This document shows positions 57,173 to 64,000 of a DNA stretch of 64,000 bases, piece after piece. Where the stretch lies: positions 693,970 to 757,969 of the forward strand of contig JAFLBX010000001.1 in assembly GCA_017303675.1 (NCBI GenBank), written 5' to 3'. Numbering within the stretch: position 1 is the stretch's first letter; every line of letters starts with the position of its first letter. This DNA comes from Ignavibacteria bacterium. GTDB taxonomy: Bacteria > Bacteroidota > Ignavibacteria > Tepidaquicellales > OLB5. Both the position numbers and the translations under genes were made by a program. Below the pieces are notes generated by a model. It did not search any database and was not told where the DNA came from. It worked only from the letters and a program-made list of their open reading frames with translations.

Positions 57173-58198
57173 ATGCTGCAGAAGTATAATTTTTCAAATG
57201 GTGCTCTGGCGGAAACATCCGACAGTGATTGCAGGGTGTGGGTTTATGTAAATCCGGATAACGATGAAAAGGAATTTATAGAAAAAGAATATAATATCGA
57301 CAGGCATAATGTTGAATCAGCCACCGACCCGGATGAAATATCTCGTATTGAGTTTGAAGATGATAACATTTTTATCATATGGAAGCGTCCGAAGAATTAC
57401 TTAAGCTCAGATAACTTCCTTTTCGGTGTATCTTCGATCGGTTTATTCCTATTCAAAGATAAGCTGGTGGTTGTGCTGCCCGAAGATGTATCGTTATTTG
57501 ATCAAAAGAACAGCCTTCAGTTCAATTCATTAATGGATATAATAATTAAATTCCTTTATAACTCAATTCGCCACTACCTGGATCACATTAAGGCGATGAA
57601 GATAATTTCACGGGAAATACAGATTAAGCTCAACGCATCAATGGAAAATGAGTATCTTATCCAGATGTTCAACCTGAGCGAAAGCTTAATTTATTATATT
57701 AATGCTATAAGTTCAAATCTGACCGTGCTGATAAAGCTGCGGAATTACTTCGAAAAACATTCGGGGGATGCCTTTCACGGTAACGATGAGAGGTTCGAGC
57801 AGCTTGAAGATATAATTATCGAAAATAACCAGTGTTTAAAGCAGGCGGAAATTTATTCATCGGTACTATCGGGTTTAATGGATGCGCGCGGCAATATCAT
57901 AAACAATAACATGAACGTGCTGATAAAGAACCTTACGATGATAAATATAATTTTCCTGCCGCTGAACCTGCTGGCAAGCATTGGGGGAATGAGCGAATAC
58001 AGTATGATGACCGATGGCATGGACTGGAAGTTATCATACGGCATTTTTATTGGGGCAATGGGGGTGCTTGGATGGGTAACGCTGAAATTCATAAACCGTA
58101 TTAATGCAATGAGCCGGCAGTCGCATATTGTGAGAAAATCATTATTCAGCAAGTTAAAGAGCTGGAAGCAGTCCGGCGGGAACTCAGGCGGGGTGTAA
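57173..58198 (+). CDS. CorA-family metal-ion transporter with altered GMN motif
   Basis: 341 residues. N-terminal soluble domain (CRVWVYVNPDNDEKEFIEKEY, FIIWKRPK, SIGLFLFKDKLVVVLPED), then long helices, and two C-terminal membrane segments: TMINIIFLPLNLLASIGGMSEYSMM and WKLSYGIFIGAMGVLGWVTLKF. The transport signature GMN of CorA is here GMS. CorA proteins form pentamers importing Mg2+ or Co2+/Ni2+. The SE after GMS is also unusual. A TACTTTTG -7-like element lies at 57127-57134. Confidence 0.85.
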   Translation: MLQKYNFSNGALAETSDSDCRVWVYVNPDNDEKEFIEKEYNIDRHNVESATDPDEISRIEFEDDNIFIIWKRPKNYLSSDNFLFGVSSIGLFLFKDKLVVVLPEDVSLFDQKNSLQFNSLMDIIIKFLYNSIRHYLDHIKAMKIISREIQIKLNASMENEYLIQMFNLSESLIYYINAISSNLTVLIKLRNYFEKHSGDAFHGNDERFEQLEDIIIENNQCLKQAEIYSSVLSGLMDARGNIINNNMNVLIKNLTMINIIFLPLNLLASIGGMSEYSMMTDGMDWKLSYGIFIGAMGVLGWVTLKFINRINAMSRQSHIVRKSLFSKLKSWKQSGGNSGGV

Positions 58199-58204
58199 TT
58201 AACC

Positions 58205-58513
58205 GTGGATAAATTTATCTTAACGCAGCTTATCTATTTAAATGACGGCGGCGAAAAGGATTTCCTTGAGTTTGAATCAATAGTTCTGCCGCTGCTTGAA
58301 AAATACGGCGGTAAGCTTATGTTCAGGATCAGGCCGGCAAGTGAGAGTTTCGTTTATCCCGCCGAAGGCGAGCTGCCTTATGAGGTCCACATAATTTCAT
58401 TCGAAACAAAAGACGATTTTTTAAGGTTTAAAAGTGACCCGGTAAGGGCGGAGCACCTGCATCTTGGGACCGGCTCCATAAAAAAAATAATTTTATTTGA
58501 AGCCGGCGCTTAA
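58205..58513 (+). CDS. DUF1330-like alpha+beta barrel protein
   Basis: 102 residues from a GTG six bases after the CorA stop codon. Pattern FILTQLIYLNDGGEKDFLEFESIVLPLLEKYGGKLMFRIRP, EVHIISFETKDDFLRFKSDPVRAEHL is that of the small ferredoxin-like DUF1330/antibiotic-biosynthesis-monooxygenase dimer fold. No catalytic residue can be assigned. Translation is likely coupled to the transporter gene. Confidence 0.7.
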   Translation: MDKFILTQLIYLNDGGEKDFLEFESIVLPLLEKYGGKLMFRIRPASESFVYPAEGELPYEVHIISFETKDDFLRFKSDPVRAEHLHLGTGSIKKIILFEAGA

Positions 58514-58542
58514 TTTATTCAATAATTAATACAGTTGAAACA

Positions 58543-59103
58543 ATGGTAAATTTTCAAAGGTATGTTTATTATATAATGATCTTTGTGTTTATGGTAGTGT
58601 GTTCTGAAGAAACATTTCCGGGTGATAATGATAAATATTTAAAATTCGCAGCTCTGGTTAAGGATTTTGATACTACCGGTTATTCACTGATCAGGGGTGC
58701 TGATCACGAAATTAATATAAAAAATTCAGCCGGTAATATTCTGAAGTTCCGGGTCTCAGACAAAAATGAGCTGATGAGTTATCATTGCGGGATTGTATTT
58801 ATATATTTTGAGTTCAACGGTGGGTGGCTGCAAAGATATACCACGCTTGATAAGGACGGTGTTTTAAAAGGTGATGAGGAGTTCGGAGATCTTGCAGCCG
58901 TGGAATATGAGATAAGAAAAATGAATTTGCTGCATGCTAAATTCGAAGTACTTAACGAGGCAGACGGGAATATCCAGATGAATGACGCAAAAGATGAGAT
59001 CGTGTATATGAGGGCATATGATTCAAAAAACAAACTGATTAAAGAAAATTATATATCTTCTAAGGAATACTGGAACGCCAATAATGTTTTGTACGGGCCG
59101 TAA
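58543..59103 (+). CDS. Exported protein of unknown function
   Basis: 186 residues. Signal peptide about 1-24 (IMIFVFMVVCSEETFPG; the Cys could alternatively be a lipobox). Mature part KFAALVKDFDTTGYSLIRGADHEI, VFIYFEFNGGWLQRYTTLDKDGVLKGDEEFGDL contains a strand-rich module and DxDGxxxGDEE that could bind calcium, although this is uncertain. Not a family I know. Separated from the upstream gene by 29 bp on the same strand and may share its transcript. Confidence 0.7.
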   Translation: MVNFQRYVYYIMIFVFMVVCSEETFPGDNDKYLKFAALVKDFDTTGYSLIRGADHEINIKNSAGNILKFRVSDKNELMSYHCGIVFIYFEFNGGWLQRYTTLDKDGVLKGDEEFGDLAAVEYEIRKMNLLHAKFEVLNEADGNIQMNDAKDEIVYMRAYDSKNKLIKENYISSKEYWNANNVLYGP

Positions 59104-59117
59104 GTTGATACATGTGA

Positions 59118-59194
59118 CCCTTCGACAGGCTCAGGGTGAGGACCCTTCGACAACTGCCTGCGATCGCACTTCGGCAGTCAAGGGCTCAGGGTGA
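59118..59194. repeat. CCCTTCGACAGGCTCAGGG repeat cluster
   Basis: One regular copy at 59118 and, from about 59143, an expanded copy whose halves (CCCTTCGACA and GGCTCAGGG) are separated by an insert that contains CTGCC...GGCAG. The same arrangement of insert is seen at 4160 and 4205. Located between convergent genes. Confidence 0.82.
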
Positions 59195-59203
59195 AATTTT
59201 TCC

Positions 59204-59800
59204 TTATACAAAATCTACAGTAACTAATATCCTTTCGCCGAATTCTTTCCTGTGAATATTTTTAACATACGGCAGCCTGCGTGTTTTATCAATTTCGCCG
59301 CGTATATCGCCGCCTTTCAGCGTAACAAGCTTACCGCCGGGTTTAACCAGGCTTTTTGACCATGCACAAAGATCCTGAAGCACTGCAACGGAACGAGAAA
59401 CAACGTAATCGTAATGATTCTTCATTTTCCCGTTCATGAAACCGCCCGTTACCAGGGCTTCAGCCCTGCCGCATATTGCGGCGGCGTTGGTAAGCTCCAT
59501 CCGTTTTATGATATCAGAAACTACGTTTATCTTTTTTTGTATGGAATCAACAAGCACCAGGTTAACTTCCGGGTGATGAATAGCGATCACAATACCGGGG
59601 AATCCCCCGCCGGTTCCGAGATCAAGAATATTGAGCCCGGGTTTAAAATCGATGCCGTTGAAGAATAATCTGGAATCTTCAATGAGATCAAGAACATTTG
59701 GTTTTTTGCGGGATACCAGGTTAATTTTGGAATTCCATTCAATAAGCAGGTCGTTGTATTGCTTTTCTTTTACGAGTGTTTGCCAGTTTTCTGTTTCCAT
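59204..59800 (-). CDS. rsmG: 16S rRNA (guanine527-N7)-methyltransferase RsmG
   Basis: 198 residues. SAM-binding motif NILDLGTGGGFPGIVIAIHHP, VNLVLVDSIQKKINVV, then VSRSVAVLQDLCAWSKSLVKPGGKLVTLKGG. N-terminal EWNSKINLVSRK is typical. Methylates G527 of 16S rRNA. It follows mnmG on the same strand (472 bp gap holding repeats), in the classical gidA-gidB order near the origin. Confidence 0.92.
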   Translation of the reverse strand: METENWQTLVKEKQYNDLLIEWNSKINLVSRKKPNVLDLIEDSRLFFNGIDFKPGLNILDLGTGGGFPGIVIAIHHPEVNLVLVDSIQKKINVVSDIIKRMELTNAAAICGRAEALVTGGFMNGKMKNHYDYVVSRSVAVLQDLCAWSKSLVKPGGKLVTLKGGDIRGEIDKTRRLPYVKNIHRKEFGERILVTVDFV

Positions 59801-59864
59801 GTTAGCAAAAATGGTGAATTGTTGTGATTAAAGAAATGGATGGATGCGGGTAGATGCGGTACAT

Positions 59865-59931
59865 ATGACCCCTACGGGGTCATTTCATTCTTATACAAAA
59901 GCGCTATAAATGTGTGACCGCTATGCGGTCA
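59865..59931. repeat. Paired palindromes, 50-bp period
   Basis: ATGACCCCTACGGGGTCAT (59865-59883) and TGACCGCTATGCGGTCA (59915-59931), centres 49 bp apart. Stem pairs differ from the other two such pairs (31361, 60075), but spacing and centre are the same. AT-rich linker TTCATTCTTATACAAAAG. Confidence 0.82.
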
Positions 59932-60074
59932 TTGCGTGTCTCACAAGCTTTTTTCATCCTGATTCTCTTTTGTAAGCAAATAGATTGTAACAACTGAAGT
60001 GGTTGGAGAAGGAGATTTTTGAATGAACGAATGTTTTTCCATTTCAAATAAGTTCAAAAATTAAACCCGCTGTT

Positions 60075-60141
60075 GACTCCGTTAGGAGTCAAACGTTTAT
60101 AGAAAATCGAACATTAAAGCAAAACGACTCCGTAGGAGTCG
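60075..60141. repeat. Paired palindromes, 50-bp period
   Basis: GACTCCGTTAGGAGTC (60075-60090) and CGACTCCGTAGGAGTCG (60125-60141), starts 50 bp apart. Third instance of the type at 31361 and 59865. Confidence 0.82.
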
Positions 60142-60180
60142 AACGTAAAAAGGCCGGGAATTTAAATTAATCAGACCACC

Positions 60181-60248
60181 CTCCCGCCTCTGGCGGGACA
60201 AGCTACCGCGAGCTTCGCTCGTGTCACCCCTCCTCATCTGAGGAGGTG
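60181..60248. repeat. Composite repeat CTCCCGCCTCTGGCGGGACA plus CCCTCCTCATCTGAGGAGG
   Basis: CTCCCGCC..GGCGGGACAAGCT, then CCGCGAGCTTCGCTCG, then CACCCCTCCTCATCTGAGGA: three adjacent small hairpins. The first hairpin with the ACAAGCT tail recurs at 62206-62227. Lies in the gap between mnmG and rsmG. Confidence 0.75.
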
Positions 60249-60272
60249 AGCTTTTTTAATAAAATGCAATAT

Positions 60273-62162
60273 TCATCCCTTAATGTAAATAGAAAGTATC
60301 GATGCGTCAGAAGGTGATACGCCCGCGATTCGTGATGCCTGGCCAATTGAGCGGGGTCGGATCTTATTTAGCTTTTCCCTGCCTTCGGTTGAAAGGGATT
60401 TTATTTTATTAAAATCAAATTTTTCCGGTATCTCAACCGATTCCATTTTGTTGAACGCCTCCACCTGCTCTGCCTGCCGGGTAATATAACCTTCGTAACG
60501 CAGCTCAATTTCAACCTGTTCAATAATTTCGGGGCGCTGTTTTATTATTTCCAGCAGCGGGTTGCCTTCAAATGCAGGTATGTTGATAAAATCCGATAGG
60601 CTGGTTTCATTGCGTTTTATTATCTGCGAAAGCCTGTCTGACTGTTTCAGCTCAGGTGAGCCCTTTGAAGCCAGATATTCATTCACATCCCTTGGCGAAG
60701 CAAAGTTTGACTTGAAATAATTCACACCATCACTGATAAGCTCTTCCTTTTCTCTGGTGCGCTGATAAATATCATCAGGTATTAACCCGAACTTATTGCC
60801 GTATTTCATCAGCCTTCTATCCGCATTATCCTGTCTCAGTATGAGCCTGTATTCCGCGCAGGATGTAAAAATGCGGTAAGGCTCTTCGGGAATTTTGTTT
60901 ATCAGGTCATCGATCAATACGCCAATGTATGCTTCGCTGCGTTTCAGAATGAAGGGCTCTTCCCCTTTAATTTTAAGGGCTGCGTTTATTCCCGCTATCA
61001 GTCCCTGTGCCGCGGCTTCTTCATAGCCCGATGTTCCGTTGATCTGTCCCGCTACATAAAGTCCGGGTATAAGCTTAGTCTCAAGCGTTAAGCCGGTCTG
61101 GTAGGTCGGAAGGAAATCATACTCCACCGCATAACCGGCGCGCATCATTTTAACATTTTCCAAACCAGGAATTGTTTTTAATGCTGCGTACTGAATCTCC
61201 TCCGGCAGGCTTGATGAAAAGCCGTTCATGTAAACCACGTTGGAATTAATTCCCTCGGGCTCAAGAAATATCTGGTGGCGTGACTTATCGGCGAAGCGGA
61301 AAATTTTATCTTCTATTGATGGACAATATCTCGGACCCGCGCCTGTAATTCTGCCGGTGAACATTGGCGAATCATCAAAGCCGGTACGCAGAATATTATG
61401 CGTATCTTCGTTGGTATAAGTAAGGTAACATGAGATCTGCGGCAGCAGTGGAAAATTACCATTTGAAAAAACAGAAAATGGTGTTGGGTTCTCATCTCCG
61501 GGCTGCTCCTGGCAAACCGAAAAATTTATCGTATCAAGCTGCAGCCTTGGCGGAGTGCCTGTTTTAAGACGAGTCGTTTTAAATCCTTGATTTATCAAAT
61601 ACTTAGAAAGTCCTTTGGCTGATTGCTCTCCGAATCTGCCGCCTTCATTTTGGCTGTGACCCATATGCATAACTGCATTCAGAAAGGTACCGCTTGTGAT
61701 TATGACAGCCTTGCAGGAAATATCGTAACCGAGCGAAGTTTTTATTCCCGAGATATTTCCGTTTGAATCCCGCACAAGCTCATCCACAGTATCCTGTATT
61801 AACGAAATATTCGGGCAGCTTCGAATGTATTTTGCCGCAGTAACAGAGTACAGATCGCGGTCACTTTGGCAGCGGGGTGACCAAATGGCGGGTCCTTTAG
61901 ACTTATTAAGTAAACGGAATTGTATTCCGGAGTCATCCGCAATTCTGCCCATTACTCCGCCGAGCGCGTCAATTTCTTTTACCAGGTGACCCTTCGCTGT
62001 ACCGCCAATAGCCGGATTACAAGACATTCGGCCAATTGCATCAAGATCCATGGTAACCATTCCAACGGTGCACCCCATACGGGAGGATGTCCATGCGGCT
62101 TCAATCCCGGCATGCCCGGCGCCGATTACGATTATATCGAAATGTTTGTTATGTTGTGACAA
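60273..62162 (-). CDS. mnmG: tRNA uridine 5-carboxymethylaminomethyl modification enzyme MnmG
   Basis: 629 residues, usual length. FAD-binding N-terminus FDIIVIGAGHAGIEAAWTSSRMG, then PAIGGTAKGHLVKEIDALGGVMGRIADDSGIQFRLLNKSKGPA, FAD-binding GQINGTSGYEEAAAQGLIAGINAALK and a C-terminal helical domain. With MnmE it modifies the wobble uridine of certain tRNAs. Encoded downstream of mnmE with a small gene and a parS-like site between. Gene order mnmE-mnmG-rsmG is conserved near origins of many bacteria. Confidence 0.95.
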   Translation of the reverse strand: MSQHNKHFDIIVIGAGHAGIEAAWTSSRMGCTVGMVTMDLDAIGRMSCNPAIGGTAKGHLVKEIDALGGVMGRIADDSGIQFRLLNKSKGPAIWSPRCQSDRDLYSVTAAKYIRSCPNISLIQDTVDELVRDSNGNISGIKTSLGYDISCKAVIITSGTFLNAVMHMGHSQNEGGRFGEQSAKGLSKYLINQGFKTTRLKTGTPPRLQLDTINFSVCQEQPGDENPTPFSVFSNGNFPLLPQISCYLTYTNEDTHNILRTGFDDSPMFTGRITGAGPRYCPSIEDKIFRFADKSRHQIFLEPEGINSNVVYMNGFSSSLPEEIQYAALKTIPGLENVKMMRAGYAVEYDFLPTYQTGLTLETKLIPGLYVAGQINGTSGYEEAAAQGLIAGINAALKIKGEEPFILKRSEAYIGVLIDDLINKIPEEPYRIFTSCAEYRLILRQDNADRRLMKYGNKFGLIPDDIYQRTREKEELISDGVNYFKSNFASPRDVNEYLASKGSPELKQSDRLSQIIKRNETSLSDFINIPAFEGNPLLEIIKQRPEIIEQVEIELRYEGYITRQAEQVEAFNKMESVEIPEKFDFNKIKSLSTEGREKLNKIRPRSIGQASRIAGVSPSDASILSIYIKG

Positions 62163-62205
62163 TTTTTGCTATAAAATTTTTGATTTTTGCTCATACAGAG
62201 CACCC

Positions 62206-62227
62206 TCCCGCCAGCGGCGGGACAAGC
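62206..62227. repeat. CTCCCGCCAGCGGCGGGACA hairpin
   Basis: CTCCCGCCAGCGGCGGGACA followed by AGCT, second copy of the module at 60181. In the gap upstream of mnmG. Confidence 0.75.
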
Positions 62228-62301
62228 TGTCCTCTGCTTTGCGCACCCATCCTTATCAATGGAGCAGAACTATGATGCAGCCTCACTGATGTGGCAAGCA
62301 T

Positions 62302-62327
62302 AACATTGTTTCACGTGAAACAATGTT
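62302..62327. other. parS-like chromosome segregation site, perfect
   Basis: TGTTTCACGTGAAACA (62307-62322) is exactly the bacterial parS consensus bound by ParB; here the palindrome extends to a perfect 26 bp (AACAT...ATGTT flanks). It lies between mnmG and the small lipoprotein gene, in the origin-proximal context expected for parS. parA and parB are not in the window. Confidence 0.88.
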
Positions 62328-62328
62328 G

Positions 62329-62772
62329 TTAATTGCAGGGATCAATCCCCCACTCATCTTTTCCGCGGCATTTCCAGTTGCGGTTTACAACCACAATCTT
62401 CCAGGTTGTCTCATTCTTTTTAACAAGCAGCTCAAATTTTTCTGCCGACATATTTTGGTGGACCGGATTGTGGTTTATCATAACAACGAGCACTCTGCCG
62501 TGGGTTTGAGGACTAAGCTCATATGTGAACTTACCTTCTTCGTTGTTATATAAATAATCATGGTAAAACCGGGATAACTCCTCAGGGGAAGATATATCAT
62601 ATTTTACAGATAAAATCTTATTTATACCAGAAACATCTTCCGAAATAGAATCTTCCCCACAGCCACAAAACAGGGTTAGAAAACCAGCAAAAAATAGCAC
62701 GTTTAATAAATTTACAAATGTTTCACGGGAAACATTCTTTAAAAAAAGCCCATTTTTGCGGATTTGTATCAC
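62329..62772 (-). CDS. Small putative lipoprotein gene containing a second parS-like site
   Basis: 147 residues from a GTG at 62772 that overlaps the mnmE stop codon (GTGA). After residue 12 there is NVSRETFVNLLNVLFFAGFLTLFCGCGEDS, with a lipobox-like LFCGC near residue 37. If translation starts later (for example at the TTG or GTG of FVNLL), the protein would begin with a normal lipoprotein signal. The mature part of 110 residues has Cys in KCRG and DPCN near the end. The parS-like site at 62719 encodes the NVSRETF residues. No family recognised. Confidence 0.6.
   Translation of the reverse strand: MIQIRKNGLFLKNVSRETFVNLLNVLFFAGFLTLFCGCGEDSISEDVSGINKILSVKYDISSPEELSRFYHDYLYNNEEGKFTYELSPQTHGRVLVVMINHNPVHQNMSAEKFELLVKKNETTWKIVVVNRNWKCRGKDEWGIDPCN
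62719..62734. other. parS-like site, one mismatch, inside a coding region
   Basis: TGTTTCACGGGAAACA differs from the parS consensus by one base in the centre. With flanks AA/TT the palindrome extends to about 20 bp. It is within the 5' part of the lipoprotein frame and encodes VSRET. Confidence 0.75.
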
Positions 62773-64000
62773 TTACCAATGCAAAATTTTGAAAATATGT
62801 TGTTTAAGATATCAACATTTGCGGTTTTCCCGATGATCTCAGAAATGGAATCCATAGCTGCCCTAATTTCAAATGAAATCAACTCGTTACCGCCACCCTG
62901 CTGAATTTGTTCTTTTGCATTCACAAGATATTCACAAGATTTCAACAAACAATCTCTGTGTCTTTCATTGGTAATTATCACTTCACTATGGCTATTTTTA
63001 TTAATCAGCTCCTTAGCCCTGGAAATAATGGCGCTTTCAAGTTCGTCCATATTTTCACCTGATTTTGCAGAAACAGCTAATCCATGTTTTGATACCCCCG
63101 GCATTAAGTCAATTTTATTAATCACCTTAATGGTCTTGCTGCTGAAGTCTGTTTCAGAAAGAGCGTCAACCTTAATATCTGAATTTGTTACTTCATCAAT
63201 CTCAAGCACAATATCAGCTTCTTCTATCTTAACTTTTGAGCGCCTTACGCCCTCTTTTTCTATGATATCTATGGTTTCTCGGATACCTGCAGTATCAACC
63301 AGATTGAACCGTATACCGCCCATGATCAGTGGTTCCTCAAGAAAATCACGGGTTGTACCCGGGATATCGCTTACAATTGCGCGATTTTCATTTAGGAAAT
63401 AATTAAAAATACTTGATTTACCGACATTGGGTCGGCCTATTATTGCCAAATTGACGCCGTTTTTGATTATTTTGCCGCTTTCATAACTTTGCGTTAATGA
63501 TTTGAATTTATCAATCAACTTATTGACCTTTTCAAGCAGTACGTTTTTTTCAACCAGGTCAATTCCCTCTTCAGAGAAATCGAGTTCAAGCTCAAGCAGT
63601 GAACAATAATTGATCAGGTCTTCGCGCAGCTTTTTTATCTTTTCGGAAAATTTACCGGTGAGCTGGGCAAGAGCAAGCTTGTTTGCTCCATCGGTTTTAG
63701 CTTTAATAAGATCAGCAACCGCTTCGGCCTGTGCAAGATCCATCTTACCGTTCAGATACGCTCGCTTTGAAAATTCCCCCGGCTCTGCGTGAAACGCTCC
63801 TAGCCGGTTGAGCAGCTCGCTTACTTTTCGGTAAATGAAGCTTCCTCCGTGTGTGGAAATTTCAGCTACATCTTCGCCTGTGTATGAATTAGGAGCTTTG
63901 TAGAATGTAACAACAACTTCATCGATAAATTCCGCACCGTTAAACAAATAGCCATGATGTGTAGTATGTGAGATGTAGTGGTCAATCGGCGCAGCGATAA
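62769..64000 (-). CDS. mnmE: tRNA modification GTPase MnmE, 5' end outside window
   Basis: At least 410 residues visible; the frame is open to the window edge (HYISHTTHHGYLFNGAEFIDEV continues past the internal TTG at 63947), so the N-terminus is missing. Tetrahydrofolate-binding N-domain remnant APNSYTGEDVAEISTHGG; G domain with GRPNVGKSSIFN (G1), DIPGTTRD (G2), DTAGI (G3), NKIDL (G4); C-terminal FCIGK with the catalytic-type Cys. Works with MnmG on wobble uridines. Confidence 0.95.
   Translation of the reverse strand, partial: IAAPIDHYISHTTHHGYLFNGAEFIDEVVVTFYKAPNSYTGEDVAEISTHGGSFIYRKVSELLNRLGAFHAEPGEFSKRAYLNGKMDLAQAEAVADLIKAKTDGANKLALAQLTGKFSEKIKKLREDLINYCSLLELELDFSEEGIDLVEKNVLLEKVNKLIDKFKSLTQSYESGKIIKNGVNLAIIGRPNVGKSSIFNYFLNENRAIVSDIPGTTRDFLEEPLIMGGIRFNLVDTAGIRETIDIIEKEGVRRSKVKIEEADIVLEIDEVTNSDIKVDALSETDFSSKTIKVINKIDLMPGVSKHGLAVSAKSGENMDELESAIISRAKELINKNSHSEVIITNERHRDCLLKSCEYLVNAKEQIQQGGGNELISFEIRAAMDSISEIIGKTANVDILNNIFSKFCIGK

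Overview
The window looks like a chromosomal stretch from a member of the Ignavibacteria/Chlorobi side of the Bacteroidota supergroup. The reasons are: several secreted proteins ending in a type IX secretion (T9SS) C-terminal sorting domain with the NYPNPFNP signature; promoters of the Bacteroidota form (TTG or TTTG, 19-21 bp, TAnnTTTG); a mixture of Shine-Dalgarno and near-leaderless starts; and genes such as DUF1361, DUF4126, DUF1572 (DinB-like) and S74 tail-fibre proteins that are common in that group. The right end carries mnmE, mnmG and rsmG with parS-like sites, which suggests that this end lies near the replication origin. Species cannot be named from the sequence alone.

Layout. 1-8.1 kb: exported proteins (a truncated one at the edge, a jelly-roll-like protein, a Tat-dependent phosphoesterase overlapping a T9SS cargo gene, a lipoprotein), then a cytosolic trypsin-like protease with zinc ribbon and YbjN-like tail and its presumed partner. 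8.7-12.2 kb: a strikingly AT-rich island with an AIPR-family putative phage-defence protein carrying a cold-shock-like C-terminal domain and two small membrane-protein ORFs. 12.2-15.8 kb: deacetylase, Nudix, a CHAD protein split into two ORFs, a Crp/Fnr regulator and a DUF2892 protein with a Crp-type palindrome between the last two. 15.8-18.9 kb: ECF sigma factor and anti-sigma/FecR pair with an intradiol-dioxygenase-like protein downstream. 19-23.7 kb: exported hydrolase and an S74/T9SS/FecR-like operon. 23.9-38.8 kb: four paralogues of an unrecognised family of about 490 residues, interspersed with DUF4126, a caspase-like lipoprotein, a secreted PAAR protein, EttA, Nudix, and an FN3 plus beta-propeller T9SS pair. 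39-44.8 kb: three further large T9SS cargo proteins, the first with a structured 5' leader. 44.9-49.3 kb: DUF3592 protein and a run of small cytosolic proteins (two tandem paralogues, two zinc-ribbon proteins, one YbjN/TY-Chap-like protein). 49.4-59.1 kb: housekeeping and accessory genes (GNATs, M48 protease, META lipoproteins, endonuclease III, DinB-like, MarR, HemG-like flavodoxin, CorA-like). 59.2-64 kb: rsmG, mnmG, small parS-containing lipoprotein gene, mnmE.

Two themes run through the window. First, local paralogy: four copies of the unknown family, three SBBP beta-propellers, two META lipoproteins, two DUF6620-like proteins and three GNATs. Second, short palindromic intergenic repeats of several families, often in pairs at a fixed spacing, frequently ending a few bases before a start codon and in one case sitting in frame inside a gene. 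I saw no rRNA, no convincing tRNA, no CRISPR array, no transposase and no prophage. All functional statements rest on reading motifs by eye; no database search was run.
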